Shown: in pieces, positions 25,943 to 38,239 of the stretch
How positions within the stretch are numbered: position 1 is the stretch's first letter
Layout: each line of letters begins with the position of its first letter
Assembly: GCF_024793895.1 (NCBI RefSeq)
Contig: NZ_JANUSB010000015.1
Location: forward strand, 1,631,157-1,695,156
Source of the DNA: Serratia sp. AKBS12
GTDB taxonomy: Bacteria; Pseudomonadota; Gammaproteobacteria; Enterobacterales; Enterobacteriaceae
Direction of reading: 5' to 3'
Length of the DNA stretch: 64,000 nt
The notes under the pieces: model-generated
What the model was told of the DNA's origin: nothing
The model's input: only the letters and a program-made list of their open reading frames with translations
Databases searched by the model: none
Translations under genes and position numbers: made by a program

Positions 25943-25971
25943 AAAAAGAGACGGGAGCATTAAGCTCCCGT
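25943..25971 (-). terminator. icd terminator
   Basis: On the minus strand ACGGGAGC-TTAAT-GCTCCCGT is followed by CTCTTTTTTCCC. It lies 23 bases after the icd stop. Confidence 0.8.
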
Positions 25972-25994
25972 TATCATTTAACGCTTAAACACCA

Positions 25995-27248
25995 TTACAT
26001 GTGTTTAACGATAGCGTCGCCAAACTCTGAACATTTCAGCAGCTTAGCGCCTTCCATCAGGCGTTCGAAGTCATAGGTCACGGTCTTGGCAGCGATTGCG
26101 CCTTCCATGCCCTTAACGATCAGGTCAGCCGCTTCGAACCAGCCCATGTGACGCAGCATCATTTCAGCAGACAGGATCACTGAACCTGGGTTCACTTTGT
26201 CCTGGCCGGCATATTTAGGCGCCGTGCCGTGGGTCGCTTCAAACAGTGCACATTCGTCACCAATGTTGGCACCCGGGGCAATACCGATACCGCCAACCTG
26301 GGCCGCCAAGGCATCAGAAATGTAGTCACCGTTCAGGTTCATACAGGCAATCACGTCGTATTCCGCCGGACGCAGCAGGATTTGCTGCAGGAAGGCATCG
26401 GCGATCACGTCTTTAACCACGATCTCCTTGCCGGTGTTCGGGTTCTTGATCTTCAGCCATGGGCCGCCGTCAATCAGTTCACCGCCAAACTCTTCGCGAG
26501 CCAGCTCGTAGCCCCAATCTTTGAAGGCACCTTCGGTGAACTTCATGATGTTGCCTTTGTGCACCAGCGTCACGGAATCACGGTCATTGACGATCGCGTA
26601 TTCGATGGCCGCACGAACCAGACGTTTGGTACCTTCTTCCGAGCATGGCTTGACGCCAATACCGCACTGCTCAGGGAAACGGATCTTCTTCACGCCCATT
26701 TCATCGCGCAGGAACTTGATCACTTTGTCTGCTTCAGCAGAGCCCGCTTTCCATTCGATACCGGCGTAGATGTCTTCGGCGTTTTCGCGGAAGATCACCA
26801 TATCGGTCAGTTCTGGGTGTTTAACCGGGCTTGGCGTGCCCTGGTAGTAACGTACCGGACGCAGGCAGACATACAGGTCGAGCTGTTGGCGCAGCGCCAC
26901 GTTCAGGGAGCGAATACCGCCGCCGACCGGCGTGGTCAGTGGGCCCTTGATGGCAACGCGGTAATCGCGGATCAGATCCAGGGTTTCGTCCGGCAGCCAC
27001 ACGTCTTTCCCGTAAACGTGAGTGGATTTTTCGCCGGTGTAGATTTCCATCCAGGAGATTTTACGCTCGCCGTGGTAGGCTTTTTTCACTGCAGCATCAA
27101 CCACGTTAATCATGGCAGGGGTTACGTCAACGCCAATACCGTCGCCTTCGATGAACGGAATGATCGGGTTATGCGGAACAACCAGTTTACCCTGGGCATC
27201 GACCGTAATCTTTTTACCTTCTGCCGGAACAACTACTTTGCTTTCCAT
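25995..27248 (-). CDS. icd: Isocitrate dehydrogenase (NADP+)
   Basis: Icd oxidatively decarboxylates isocitrate to 2-oxoglutarate in the TCA cycle. The 417-residue protein has the regulatory phosphorylation serine at Ser114 ([13 protein letters not shown]), the substrate arginines in this region and LRPVRYYQG, and the metal aspartates in NLNGDYISD. The start has GGAGAGG upstream. The 3' end abuts the integrase fragment, and the C-terminus ([11 protein letters not shown]) looks complete. It is divergent from rluE. Confidence 0.97.
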   Translation of the reverse strand: MESKVVVPAEGKKITVDAQGKLVVPHNPIIPFIEGDGIGVDVTPAMINVVDAAVKKAYHGERKISWMEIYTGEKSTHVYGKDVWLPDETLDLIRDYRVAIKGPLTTPVGGGIRSLNVALRQQLDLYVCLRPVRYYQGTPSPVKHPELTDMVIFRENAEDIYAGIEWKAGSAEADKVIKFLRDEMGVKKIRFPEQCGIGVKPCSEEGTKRLVRAAIEYAIVNDRDSVTLVHKGNIMKFTEGAFKDWGYELAREEFGGELIDGGPWLKIKNPNTGKEIVVKDVIADAFLQQILLRPAEYDVIACMNLNGDYISDALAAQVGGIGIAPGANIGDECALFEATHGTAPKYAGQDKVNPGSVILSAEMMLRHMGWFEAADLIVKGMEGAIAAKTVTYDFERLMEGAKLLKCSEFGDAIVKHM

Positions 27249-27380
27249 CAACCTCTCCTTCAAGCGCAATTTTTGTTAATGCTTTGTAAGATGCGTGTCA
27301 ATACTACTCGAATATTCTACCCGCGCCAATCCGAAACGGATTCGGTTATAATGCGCCTATCATTTGCCAGCACAACCGTT

Positions 27381-28007
27381 ATGACTAAATTCCCTGTTAA
27401 AAATCACCAAGTTAAACGATTCAGCAAGCCAAAGGCCGCTAAACGCCCCGCAACGCATGGGCCACGGCGGGTGATATTATTCAATAAGCCGTTCGACGTT
27501 TTACCGCAGTTTACCGACGAAGCCGGCCGCGCCACGCTGAAGGAGTTCATCCCATTTAATGACGTTTACGCCGCCGGCCGTCTGGATCGCGACAGTGAGG
27601 GCCTGCTGGTATTGACCAACGACGGCAAGCTGCAGGCGCAGCTGACCCAGCCGGGCAAACGCACCGGCAAGGTGTATTACGTGCAAGTGGAAGGCGCGCC
27701 GCAAGACTGCGATGTAGCACCGTTACGTGCCGGGGTGACGCTGAAAGACGGCCCCACCCTGCCCGCCGGCGTGGAACTGGTAGACGAACCGGCCTGGCTG
27801 TGGCCACGCAATCCCCCGATCCGCGAGCGGAAGTCCATTCCCACCCGTTGGCTGAAAATAACCCTGTATGAAGGACGAAACCGCCAGGTACGGCGCATGA
27901 CCGCGCATATCGGCTTCCCGACCCTGCGTTTGATTCGCTACAGTATGGGAGAACTTGCGCTGGGCGAACTCCAGCCTGGCGAATGGAAACTCATCGAGTC
28001 GCTTTAA
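27381..28007 (+). CDS. rluE: 23S rRNA pseudouridine(2457) synthase RluE
   Basis: RluE makes pseudouridine at 23S position 2457. The 208-residue RsuA-family protein has the catalytic Asp in [16 protein letters not shown] and the C-terminal [30 protein letters not shown] use ATG 27381; an in-frame ATG at 27351 would resemble the longer E. coli annotation, but a TATAAT promoter-like hexamer lies just before it (about 27346). The reading frame stays open far upstream across icd, which is chance. It is divergent from icd as in E. coli. Confidence 0.92.
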   Translation: MTKFPVKNHQVKRFSKPKAAKRPATHGPRRVILFNKPFDVLPQFTDEAGRATLKEFIPFNDVYAAGRLDRDSEGLLVLTNDGKLQAQLTQPGKRTGKVYYVQVEGAPQDCDVAPLRAGVTLKDGPTLPAGVELVDEPAWLWPRNPPIRERKSIPTRWLKITLYEGRNRQVRRMTAHIGFPTLRLIRYSMGELALGELQPGEWKLIESL

Positions 28008-28027
28008 CCTTTCAAGGAGCCGCTACA

Positions 28028-28363
28028 ATGGGAAAAATTCTTCCTCTGATGTTGTTCACGCTCCTGTGCGCTGCCGGCGCACAGGCCGCCAGTTTCGATT
28101 GTCGCCAGGCGACGGCGGCCGATGAGCGCGCCATCTGCGCCAGCCGCTCGCTAAGCGATAAAGACGTGGAAATGGCCACCAAATACCAGTTTTTGCACGG
28201 TCTGTTTGCCATGGGCGTGCGCGGCAATATGCAGGACGACCAAACCCGTTGGCTGGCGCAGCGTAAACGGTGCGGCAACGACGTCATCTGCCTGAGTAAC
28301 AGCTACACCACACGCATCGCCGAACTGGATGCCATTTATCAGCATATCGATAAACCGCTGTAA
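28028..28363 (+). CDS. LprI-like small periplasmic protein
   Basis: The 111-residue protein has a signal peptide (ILPLMLFTLLCAAGAQA) and then a domain of the LprI/DUF1311 kind: SFDCRQATAADERAICASRSLS, with four cysteines that can pair. Mycobacterial LprI inhibits lysozyme, but this role is not shown for most relatives. The ribosome site is AAGGAG. It lies between rluE and nudJ, which are adjacent in E. coli, and is probably co-transcribed with both. Confidence 0.75.
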   Translation: MGKILPLMLFTLLCAAGAQAASFDCRQATAADERAICASRSLSDKDVEMATKYQFLHGLFAMGVRGNMQDDQTRWLAQRKRCGNDVICLSNSYTTRIAELDAIYQHIDKPL

Positions 28364-28372
28364 GGAGCCGTC

Positions 28373-28819
28373 ATGTTCAAACCACACGTCACCGTCGCCT
28401 GCGTGGTCCACGCCGCCGGCAAGTTTCTGATCGTTGAAGAAACGGTAAACAACAAGGCACTCTGGAACCAGCCAGCAGGCCATTTGGAAGCCGACGAAAC
28501 GCTGATCCAGGCGGCTGAACGCGAACTGTGGGAAGAAACCGGCATCCGCGCCGCACCGCAGTCGTTCCTGAAGCTGCATCAATGGATCGCACCGGACCGC
28601 ACGCCGTTTCTGCGTTTTTGTTTTGCCATTGAACTGGCGCAAACGCTGCCGACCGAGCCGCACGACCCCGACATTGACCGTTGCCATTGGCTGAGCGCAG
28701 AGCAGATTTTAACCGCGCCTAACCTGCGCTCACCGCTGGTGGCGGAAAGCCTGCGCTGTTATCTGCAACCGGAGCGCTACCCGCTGTCGCTGGTCGGCAG
28801 TTTTAACTGGCCGTTCTAG
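28373..28819 (+). CDS. nudJ: Nudix phosphatase NudJ
   Basis: NudJ hydrolyses HMP-PP and nucleoside di-/triphosphates. The 148-residue protein has a complete Nudix box at residues 36-58 (GHLEAD, then RELWEETGI with the metal glutamates), and matches E. coli NudJ ([24 protein letters not shown]). It starts nine bases after the LprI-like gene with AAGGAG, and mnmA follows. Confidence 0.93.
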   Translation: MFKPHVTVACVVHAAGKFLIVEETVNNKALWNQPAGHLEADETLIQAAERELWEETGIRAAPQSFLKLHQWIAPDRTPFLRFCFAIELAQTLPTEPHDPDIDRCHWLSAEQILTAPNLRSPLVAESLRCYLQPERYPLSLVGSFNWPF

Positions 28820-30028
<1,209 letters not shown>

Positions 30029-30039
30029 CCGTCCCGTCA

Positions 30040-30065
30040 ACAGGTGCCGACAGGCACCTGTTTTG
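30040..30065 (+). terminator. Terminator after mnmA
   Basis: ACAGGTGCC (30040-30048) pairs with GGCACCTGT (30053-30061) and is followed by TTTG. The T run is short, so termination may be partial. Confidence 0.65.
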
Positions 30066-30290
30066 CCTACTATTCAACCACCCTTACGCCCCCCGAGGTC
30101 GATGCATCGCAGCCTGCGTATTGGCACTGGGTTTAACCGGCGTTTTGTGGCATGATCCGTGACATTCGTTGTCATCGTTGTTACTGCTGCGGCCAGCCGT
30201 TATGGCCCCGAGCCCGCGGCCTCGTTTCCCGATACACAAAACCCTTGAGCCGTAAGCCATGTACCGTTAACAGCGTTTACAGGAGTATTC

Positions 30291-32310
<2,020 letters not shown>

Positions 32311-32330
32311 ATAGCCCGCCAACAGACAGA

Positions 32331-32357
32331 AGCGACCCCTTCGGGTCGCTTTTTTTA
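32331..32357 (+). terminator. Terminator of purB
   Basis: AGCGACCC (32331-32338) pairs with GGGTCGCT (32343-32350), followed by TTTTTT. Confidence 0.9.
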
Positions 32358-32423
32358 TGCCCGCATCATACCAGCCAGCCCCCCGTTGCCGGCAAACGGT
32401 CGCACGAGAGATAAGTCAGCGGG

Positions 32424-33125
32424 CTAATCGAAAAAAGCCTGCAACCGCGTCTTCTGCTGCCCGTCCGGCGTAAAATTGTCCGCCGCCAGCCAGCGCTCAA
32501 ACCCGCGTTCGATGGTTGGCCAGCGGTCGCGCGTGATGGCAAACCAGTCGGTATCACGGTTGCGCCCCTTGATCACGATCGCGCATCTGAACTGCCCTTC
32601 ATAGACAAAACCAAAACGCAGTGCCGCCCGTCGCGACGGCGCGTTAAGACTGTCGCATTTCCATTCACAGCGTCGATAACCTAGCTGATTGAAGGCGTAG
32701 CGCAGCAGCAGGAAAATGGCTTCGCTGGCGCTGGGGCGCTGTTTCATCGCCGGAGACCAATTGACATAACCAATTTCCAGTACGCCATTGGCGGGATCGA
32801 TACGCATCAATGCCACCGTACCCAGCGCTTCGCCGCTGACGGGATCAAATACCGTATAAGACACCAACGACGGATTCGATTGCAGCGCCTGCAAATATTC
32901 CAGCATCGCTTGCGGGCTGTCCGGCCGTTCCGCCGGTAAATAGGTCCAGTCGCGGTCATCCGCAGCCCGTTGATAAACATCGAATAATCCGCGGTAGTCA
33001 CGCTGTGCATCCAGCGCTACCAATCGGCAAAAAGCCCCATTTAGTACCAGCGCGTCAGGCCTGTTCGCGGCTTGCCAGTCGGTTAGCGCCTCGCCTATCG
33101 GCTGGCCATAATGATTAATTGTCAT
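32424..33125 (-). CDS. GNAT family acetyltransferase (RimJ/RimL-like)
   Basis: The 233-residue protein has the pattern of RimJ/RimL-like N-acetyltransferases: LEIGYVNWSPAMKQRPSASEAIFLLLRYAFNQLGYRR, then NAPSRRAALRFGFVYEGQFR. It probably uses acetyl-CoA on an amine or a protein N-terminus; the substrate is not visible. It lies 20 bases downstream of a second GNAT gene on the same strand, so the pair is likely an operon. Confidence 0.85.
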   Translation of the reverse strand: MTINHYGQPIGEALTDWQAANRPDALVLNGAFCRLVALDAQRDYRGLFDVYQRAADDRDWTYLPAERPDSPQAMLEYLQALQSNPSLVSYTVFDPVSGEALGTVALMRIDPANGVLEIGYVNWSPAMKQRPSASEAIFLLLRYAFNQLGYRRCEWKCDSLNAPSRRAALRFGFVYEGQFRCAIVIKGRNRDTDWFAITRDRWPTIERGFERWLAADNFTPDGQQKTRLQAFFD

Positions 33126-33145
33126 CCGTATCGCTTCCCCTGCCG

Positions 33146-33598
33146 TTAGCGGTTATAAACCACGAATGAACTGCGATTGCCCACTTTGTCGTACAGCGAG
33201 CGCGCCGGCGCATTATATTCCTGAGTCATCCAGTAAACGCGGCCACACTGATGCCGATCCGCTAATCGATACGCCTGTTCGAACAGCTGTTCAGACACCT
33301 TTTGTCCACGCGCGGAGGGTGAAACATATAAATCTTCGATATAGCAATATCCCTGCGAACTCCAGGTCGACGGGTGGAAGATCAGATTCATCAATCCCAA
33401 TAATCTGCCGTCCCGATCCTGCGCTACCAGACCATAAACCTGCTCCTCGCGGGTCAGGCGGAAAAATGTCTCTTCGCTGACGGCGTCGGTAATCTCTGCA
33501 CGATAAAAATGCAGATAGCCTTGCCATAAAGCCAACCACTGCGACCGATCGTCATGGTGAACTCTGCGTATTTGTACTGCCCGATCTGTTGAACTCAT
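33146..33598 (-). CDS. GNAT family acetyltransferase
   Basis: The 150-residue protein has the GNAT core: YCYIEDLYVSPSARGQKVSEQLFEQAYRLADRH (acetyl-CoA-binding helix region) and YNAPARSLYDKVG. The start ATG at 33598 has GGAG five bases upstream. The substrate is unknown. It is just upstream of the other acetyltransferase gene and downstream of the MocR regulator on the same strand. Confidence 0.87.
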   Translation of the reverse strand: MSSTDRAVQIRRVHHDDRSQWLALWQGYLHFYRAEITDAVSEETFFRLTREEQVYGLVAQDRDGRLLGLMNLIFHPSTWSSQGYCYIEDLYVSPSARGQKVSEQLFEQAYRLADRHQCGRVYWMTQEYNAPARSLYDKVGNRSSFVVYNR

Positions 33599-33696
33599 TG
33601 TCACTCCGCTTACATAACGTCCGTTGAATAAGCGCAGAGTACACCGGCGGCCAGGGGCAGAATACCGACCAATCCATCACGGCGAGCAGACCAATT

Positions 33697-35238
33697 TTAG
33701 CGGTTTTCCGTCGCGGGCAAGACGGCAAAAATCTGTGCCAGCCGTTTGATAAACTGTACAATTTCATTCGGCGTATAGGCGGCAAAACCCAGCACCAGCG
33801 CCCCTTTGCCAGGAGTGTCGGTATAAAAATCCGCCAGACCATACAACCGGATCCCCTGAGCGGCACCGGCGGCCACCAGCCTGCGCTCGGTTGCCGCGTC
33901 GGCCAACGGGCAGACCAGCTGTAACCCCCCTTGCGGCAAATGCGGCTGTGTCCATTCGGCGAGGTATTGATTAACCGCGGTAAATAAAATCTCCAGGCGG
34001 GCTTTATACAACCGGCGCATATTTCTTAAATGCTCGGTATAACCATCCGCTCGCAAGAACGCGTACAGCGTAGCCTGCGACAGCGTCGCGGTGCAGCCGT
34101 CCTGCAGCTGCTTGGCCGCTACCATCGGAATAATCAAGGAGGGCGGCACAATGATAAAACCCAGCCGTAAACCCGGAAACAGGGTCTTGCTGAAGGTGCC
34201 GATATACAGGGTGCGCTGATGCTGATCCAGACCCTGCAACGAGGCCGTCGGCATGCCGTGATAGGTAAATTCGGCATCGTAGTCGTCTTCGATAATCCAG
34301 GCATTTTCCTGGCGCGCCCATGCCAGCAAGCGTAATCGACGCTCGATATCGAGCGAGTGTCCCAGCGGATAATGGTGCGAAGGGGTCACATACACCCCGC
34401 GGCCACTCGGCCGGGTTGCCACCAAGCGGTCGACGTTGATCCCCCGCTGGTCCACCTCAATCGGAATGGTACGCAGACCGGCAGCGCGCACCAGCTTTTT
34501 TGCCCCCTGATAGCCCGGTTCCTCCACGAACACCGCGTCGCCGGCGTTGAACAACACCTGCGTGCATAATGACAGTGCCTGCTGCGAACTGCTGACGATC
34601 ACCACCTGCTCCGCCGTGGCTTTTACGCCTCGTTCTCGCCGGAGATAGTCGACGATTTCACTCCGTAACGCCACCAGCCCTTGAGGATCGCCATAGCCCA
34701 AAAGCTGTTCGGTGTGATGTCGCACCGCCGACTTTTCCAGCTGCAACCAGCTGTCGATCGGGAACTGCCGCAGATCCGGCGCCGACGGAGTCAGCGCACC
34801 AACGCGGCCGGTATGAGGCGTATAACCGGTAACCAGCAGTGCCCGGCCGCTGGCGCTCAGCTCCTGTTCGGCCAGGCAAGCCTGAACGGTCGCGTCGGCG
34901 GCCAACAGCTCGCGGCCAATCAGCGGGCTATTGCGGTAACTGACAAAACTGCCGCGCCCCACCGTGCGGGCCAGATACCCTTCGGCTTCCAACTGGGCAT
35001 AAGTCACTTCGACCGTATCGCGCGATATGCTCAGTGCGCTTGCCAGTCGGCGGCTAGGGGGTAACCGGCTCAGCGTTTTCAGTTCACCTGCGGTTATCAA
35101 TTGTTTGATGGCCAGATGCAACGCCGCTTTCAACGTCATTCGCTGCCGACGCAGGCGTGTGAGCAGCGGTTTAATCTTTGCCGTTACCAGTTCACTCTCG
35201 CTGGCGGTGCCCAACGCACCATGTTCGGTCTGCTTCAT
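33697..35238 (-). CDS. MocR-family PLP-dependent regulator (PdxR-like)
   Basis: The 513-residue protein joins a GntR-type winged helix (LPPSRRLASALSISRDTVEVTYAQLEAEGYL) to an aminotransferase-like domain. The PLP-binding landmarks are IIEDDYDAEFTYHG and the lysine in GTFSKTLFPGLRLGF. Such proteins sense PLP or an amine and act on adjacent genes; here those are the two acetyltransferases on the same strand or the divergent yegW. No target can be shown. Confidence 0.88.
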   Translation of the reverse strand: MKQTEHGALGTASESELVTAKIKPLLTRLRRQRMTLKAALHLAIKQLITAGELKTLSRLPPSRRLASALSISRDTVEVTYAQLEAEGYLARTVGRGSFVSYRNSPLIGRELLAADATVQACLAEQELSASGRALLVTGYTPHTGRVGALTPSAPDLRQFPIDSWLQLEKSAVRHHTEQLLGYGDPQGLVALRSEIVDYLRRERGVKATAEQVVIVSSSQQALSLCTQVLFNAGDAVFVEEPGYQGAKKLVRAAGLRTIPIEVDQRGINVDRLVATRPSGRGVYVTPSHHYPLGHSLDIERRLRLLAWARQENAWIIEDDYDAEFTYHGMPTASLQGLDQHQRTLYIGTFSKTLFPGLRLGFIIVPPSLIIPMVAAKQLQDGCTATLSQATLYAFLRADGYTEHLRNMRRLYKARLEILFTAVNQYLAEWTQPHLPQGGLQLVCPLADAATERRLVAAGAAQGIRLYGLADFYTDTPGKGALVLGFAAYTPNEIVQFIKRLAQIFAVLPATENR

Positions 35239-35442
35239 GTTATCGGTCTCAAAGCGCAGGCCAATACCGGCGCAGCATCAATCTGTTAGGGACATTTTCC
35301 CGTGACGCGCATCAACTTACCAGTGCTGCCGCCGTTTTGCGCGGATCCTCGCCACGTTTCGCCGATGCTGGCTGTTGCGCCTCGGGGTAAAATCACCTTA
35401 AATAAGACATATCGTATTGAGGCAACAGGATTTCGGCCAGTT

Positions 35443-36207
35443 ATGAGCATGGAAACCAACCAGCGTCTGCTGGATAAATTACAGCAGGATCTGAGCAGCG
35501 CGGGCGCCATGCCGCTCTATCTGCGTTTTAACGCGTCAATACGCCAGGCGATTGAACAGGGTGTGCTGAACGAAGGGGATTTCTTACCCAGCGAGCGTCA
35601 TTTTACCGATCGTCTGGGCATTTCACGCATCACCGTGCGCAAGGCGCTGGCCTGCCTGGAGGAAGACGGCATTATTGGTCGCTCACGTGGTTACGGCACC
35701 TTTATCCGCCAAACCATGTCGCCGACCAAGTTGGCCTATTCGCTGGCTGATGTGAAAGGCTTTTCACGCGAGGTGATGTTGCAAGGGCGGCGGCCTGATA
35801 CGGTGTGGATCAGCCGTGAACGCGTGATTGCCGATCGCCAACTGGCGGCAAAGCTGGAGCTGGCAGAAAATACCGCCGTTTATAAACTCAAACGCATTCA
35901 CTTTATCGACGGGAAACCGATGTCGCTGGCGGTGTCTTATGTGGTGGCGGAGGCTATCGCCAACGTAGAAGACATCGGCCTGTCGCTGTATGACTATTTC
36001 CGCCTCAACAACGTCGAAATGGGTTCGCTGCGCAGCCAGGTCAGCGCGGCAATGACCGATGAGGAAACCCAGCACACCCTGCAATTGAAAGATCCCATGC
36101 CGCTGTTGATCATCAAGCAAACGCTGTTTGACCGGCAAAAAAAACCGATTGAATATAGCGAGAGCTTTTGCCGCAGCGACATGTACGAGTTTATCAGCGA
36201 GGATTAA
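35443..36207 (+). CDS. yegW: GntR-family regulator YegW
   Basis: The 254-residue HutC-subfamily regulator has the winged helix (LPSERHFTDRLGISRITVRKALACLEEDGII) and a UTRA domain (from about residue 90). It is next to yegV-yegU-yegT, exactly the E. coli gene set, and its stop overlaps the convergent yegV stop by four bases. I use ATG 35443; ATG 35449 is possible. It probably controls the yegTUV operon from a site before yegT. Confidence 0.87.
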   Translation: MSMETNQRLLDKLQQDLSSAGAMPLYLRFNASIRQAIEQGVLNEGDFLPSERHFTDRLGISRITVRKALACLEEDGIIGRSRGYGTFIRQTMSPTKLAYSLADVKGFSREVMLQGRRPDTVWISRERVIADRQLAAKLELAENTAVYKLKRIHFIDGKPMSLAVSYVVAEAIANVEDIGLSLYDYFRLNNVEMGSLRSQVSAAMTDEETQHTLQLKDPMPLLIIKQTLFDRQKKPIEYSESFCRSDMYEFISED

Positions 36208-37169
36208 CCGACTTCGCTGGCCAGCAGTTGCACCAGCGTCGGCGCACAGTCTCCACCGGGGCGTGAAACCACGTAGCCGGCAATGCTGTTGGCCAGCAGC
36301 ATGGTTTGCTGCGGTGTCAGCCCCAATGCCAAGCCGGCCAGCAAACCGGCGGTATGGCTGTCGCCCGCGCCAATGCTGTCGACCACCGTCACCGCCCGGG
36401 CCGCAACCCAGCCGCATTCGCCCGGTTCGGCATAATAGTATCCCCCTTGGCCACCAAAACGCACCACCACCCATTGTCCGGTACGTTGCCACAACTGCCG
36501 GCAGAACCCTTCAATATCCTCCCCCATCCCCAACAGTTGCGCTTCACGCTGGTTCAGCGTCAACAGCACGCCGGGGCGAATCAGGCATTGCAGCAAATCG
36601 TCCGGCATCACATCAATGCGCGGGCCAATATCCAGTACTACCCGCACCGTGGCAGGCAATTGCTGCATCCACTGCAGCAGTACCGCGCCGCACGCCGACC
36701 CCAACTGATAGCCGGAAAGGTATACCAGCCCGCCGTCCGGCGCAGCGTCCTGCAGCCATGCCGTTTGCCAACGGTTTTCTATGCCGTCGATGGAAATGAA
36801 CGTACGCTCGCCATCCGGCTCCACCAGCGCCATACACCAGCCGTTATCCTCGCCGCCAACCGCCAGATCGGAGCGTACTCCGCGCTGTGCCATTTCGGCA
36901 CGCAGCCGATCGGCCCATATACCCTCGCCCAGCGGCAGCAGGTTACGGCTGGCAATGCCCAGTTGCTTCAGCGCTACGGCGATGTTTAACGCGCAGCCGC
37001 CCAGATGGAACCCCTGCAACTGCGCCGCAACGTCGCCACCGCGCTGCGGCAGCGCCTCGGCGCTGACCACCATGTCCATCACCGCCGCACCGATCAGCGT
37101 CACCGGAGATTGCTGATGCCACCCCCCCTGCGTCAGCGTCAACAGTAAATCGTGCCGTGCCCTGTTCAT
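36204..37169 (-). CDS. yegV: PfkB-family sugar kinase YegV
   Basis: The 321-residue ribokinase-fold protein has the family motifs: GGCALNIAVALKQLG near the N-terminus and the catalytic anion-hole motif DSIGAGDSHTAGLLAGL near the C-terminus. Its start overlaps the yegU stop (ATGA). With a nucleoside-type transporter and an ADP-ribosylglycohydrolase in the operon, it may phosphorylate ribose or a nucleoside; the substrate is not established. Confidence 0.87.
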   Translation of the reverse strand: MNRARHDLLLTLTQGGWHQQSPVTLIGAAVMDMVVSAEALPQRGGDVAAQLQGFHLGGCALNIAVALKQLGIASRNLLPLGEGIWADRLRAEMAQRGVRSDLAVGGEDNGWCMALVEPDGERTFISIDGIENRWQTAWLQDAAPDGGLVYLSGYQLGSACGAVLLQWMQQLPATVRVVLDIGPRIDVMPDDLLQCLIRPGVLLTLNQREAQLLGMGEDIEGFCRQLWQRTGQWVVVRFGGQGGYYYAEPGECGWVAARAVTVVDSIGAGDSHTAGLLAGLALGLTPQQTMLLANSIAGYVVSRPGGDCAPTLVQLLASEVG

Positions 37170-38185
37170 TCGCCCTCCTGCCAACCCTGGCGCAACCGCA
37201 GCAGCGCCTGCGCATAAGCGGGGATATCCAGCGTATTCACCTGTTTCAATTGCGCCAACAGGCGTTGATCAAATGCGTCAATGCCGTTCAGCGCACCGCA
37301 AATGGCGGTGGCCATCGCGCCAATAGTGTCAGTGTCGCCCCCCAGATTGGCGCAGAGGATCGCGCACTGGTTGGGATCGGTATCCGCCAAGGCCACCATC
37401 GCCAACGCCGCCGGCACCGACTCGATGGTACTGACGCCGGCGCCGATCAATTGATAAATGCGCTCGGACGCCTGCTCGGTGCCGGTCGAACGATCGACCA
37501 CCTGCAAGGCCAGTTCAATGCGAGCCGCCAGTGAAGCGCTGAAGGTGGTGCTGTGGCGGCGCTGGGCGTAATCCGCAACCCCCGGCAATGCCAGGCGAAT
37601 CTCCGCCCAGCTGACGCCCTCGACCGCCTTGGCAATCGCCCAGGCAATCACCACCGCACCAGCAACGGCAATGTCGGATTTATGCGTCGGACTGGAGGCC
37701 AGCCATACCTGCTGACAAAAGCGTGCCAGCGGCGCTGAAGGCAACACGCAGCCCAGAGGTGAAATCCGCATCGCGGCGCCATTGGTAACGCCGTTGTTTT
37801 TCAGTTCGCTAATCGGCGTGCCCTTTTTCTGTGCGCCTAATGCCAGTTTGGAACTGGGCCCGAGAATGTTTTTATTGAATGCGTCAAAATCGTCGACCCA
37901 GCGGATCACGTTGCGGGCAATCAGTTCCGGCACTACCTCGCCGTCAGCCTCGATCAGCGCGTCGGCCAACGCCAGCGCCATTGAGGTGTCGTCGGTATAT
38001 TGTGCCGCCCGGAAATAGCAGGCGGCGCTATTTTCCGCCGGACCATCAAGAAAACCGTCAATCCAGCCAAAATGCTGCTTTACCCGTTCACGCGGCCACA
38101 GCTCTGACGGCATGCCGAGCGCGTCGCCCAACATCTGTCCATAAAGCGCGCCTTCGACGCGTTGTTGCGGGGTTAATGGCTTCAT
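37166..38185 (-). CDS. yegU: ADP-ribosylglycohydrolase family protein YegU
   Basis: The 339-residue protein has the di-metal motifs of ARH enzymes: YTDDTSMALALADAL (Asp65, Asp66) and CANLGGDTDTIGAMATAICGAL. These enzymes cleave ADP-ribosyl or N-glycosidic bonds. It follows E. coli YegU nearly throughout (HFGWID, FDAFNKN, NNGVTNGAAMR). I use ATG 38185, which has CAGGAG upstream, rather than ATG 38212. Confidence 0.9.
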   Translation of the reverse strand: MKPLTPQQRVEGALYGQMLGDALGMPSELWPRERVKQHFGWIDGFLDGPAENSAACYFRAAQYTDDTSMALALADALIEADGEVVPELIARNVIRWVDDFDAFNKNILGPSSKLALGAQKKGTPISELKNNGVTNGAAMRISPLGCVLPSAPLARFCQQVWLASSPTHKSDIAVAGAVVIAWAIAKAVEGVSWAEIRLALPGVADYAQRRHSTTFSASLAARIELALQVVDRSTGTEQASERIYQLIGAGVSTIESVPAALAMVALADTDPNQCAILCANLGGDTDTIGAMATAICGALNGIDAFDQRLLAQLKQVNTLDIPAYAQALLRLRQGWQEGE

Positions 38186-38239
38186 TGGTTGTTGCTCCTG
38201 AATCGTTGTCATCGCCGGGCATCAGGCCCGGCCGGTGGT

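Noticed and set aside
26229-27380. Long plus-strand open frame running across icd into rluE
   Set aside because: It is the antisense shadow of icd in a GC-rich genome; the rluE family sequence begins only near 27381 (or 27351).
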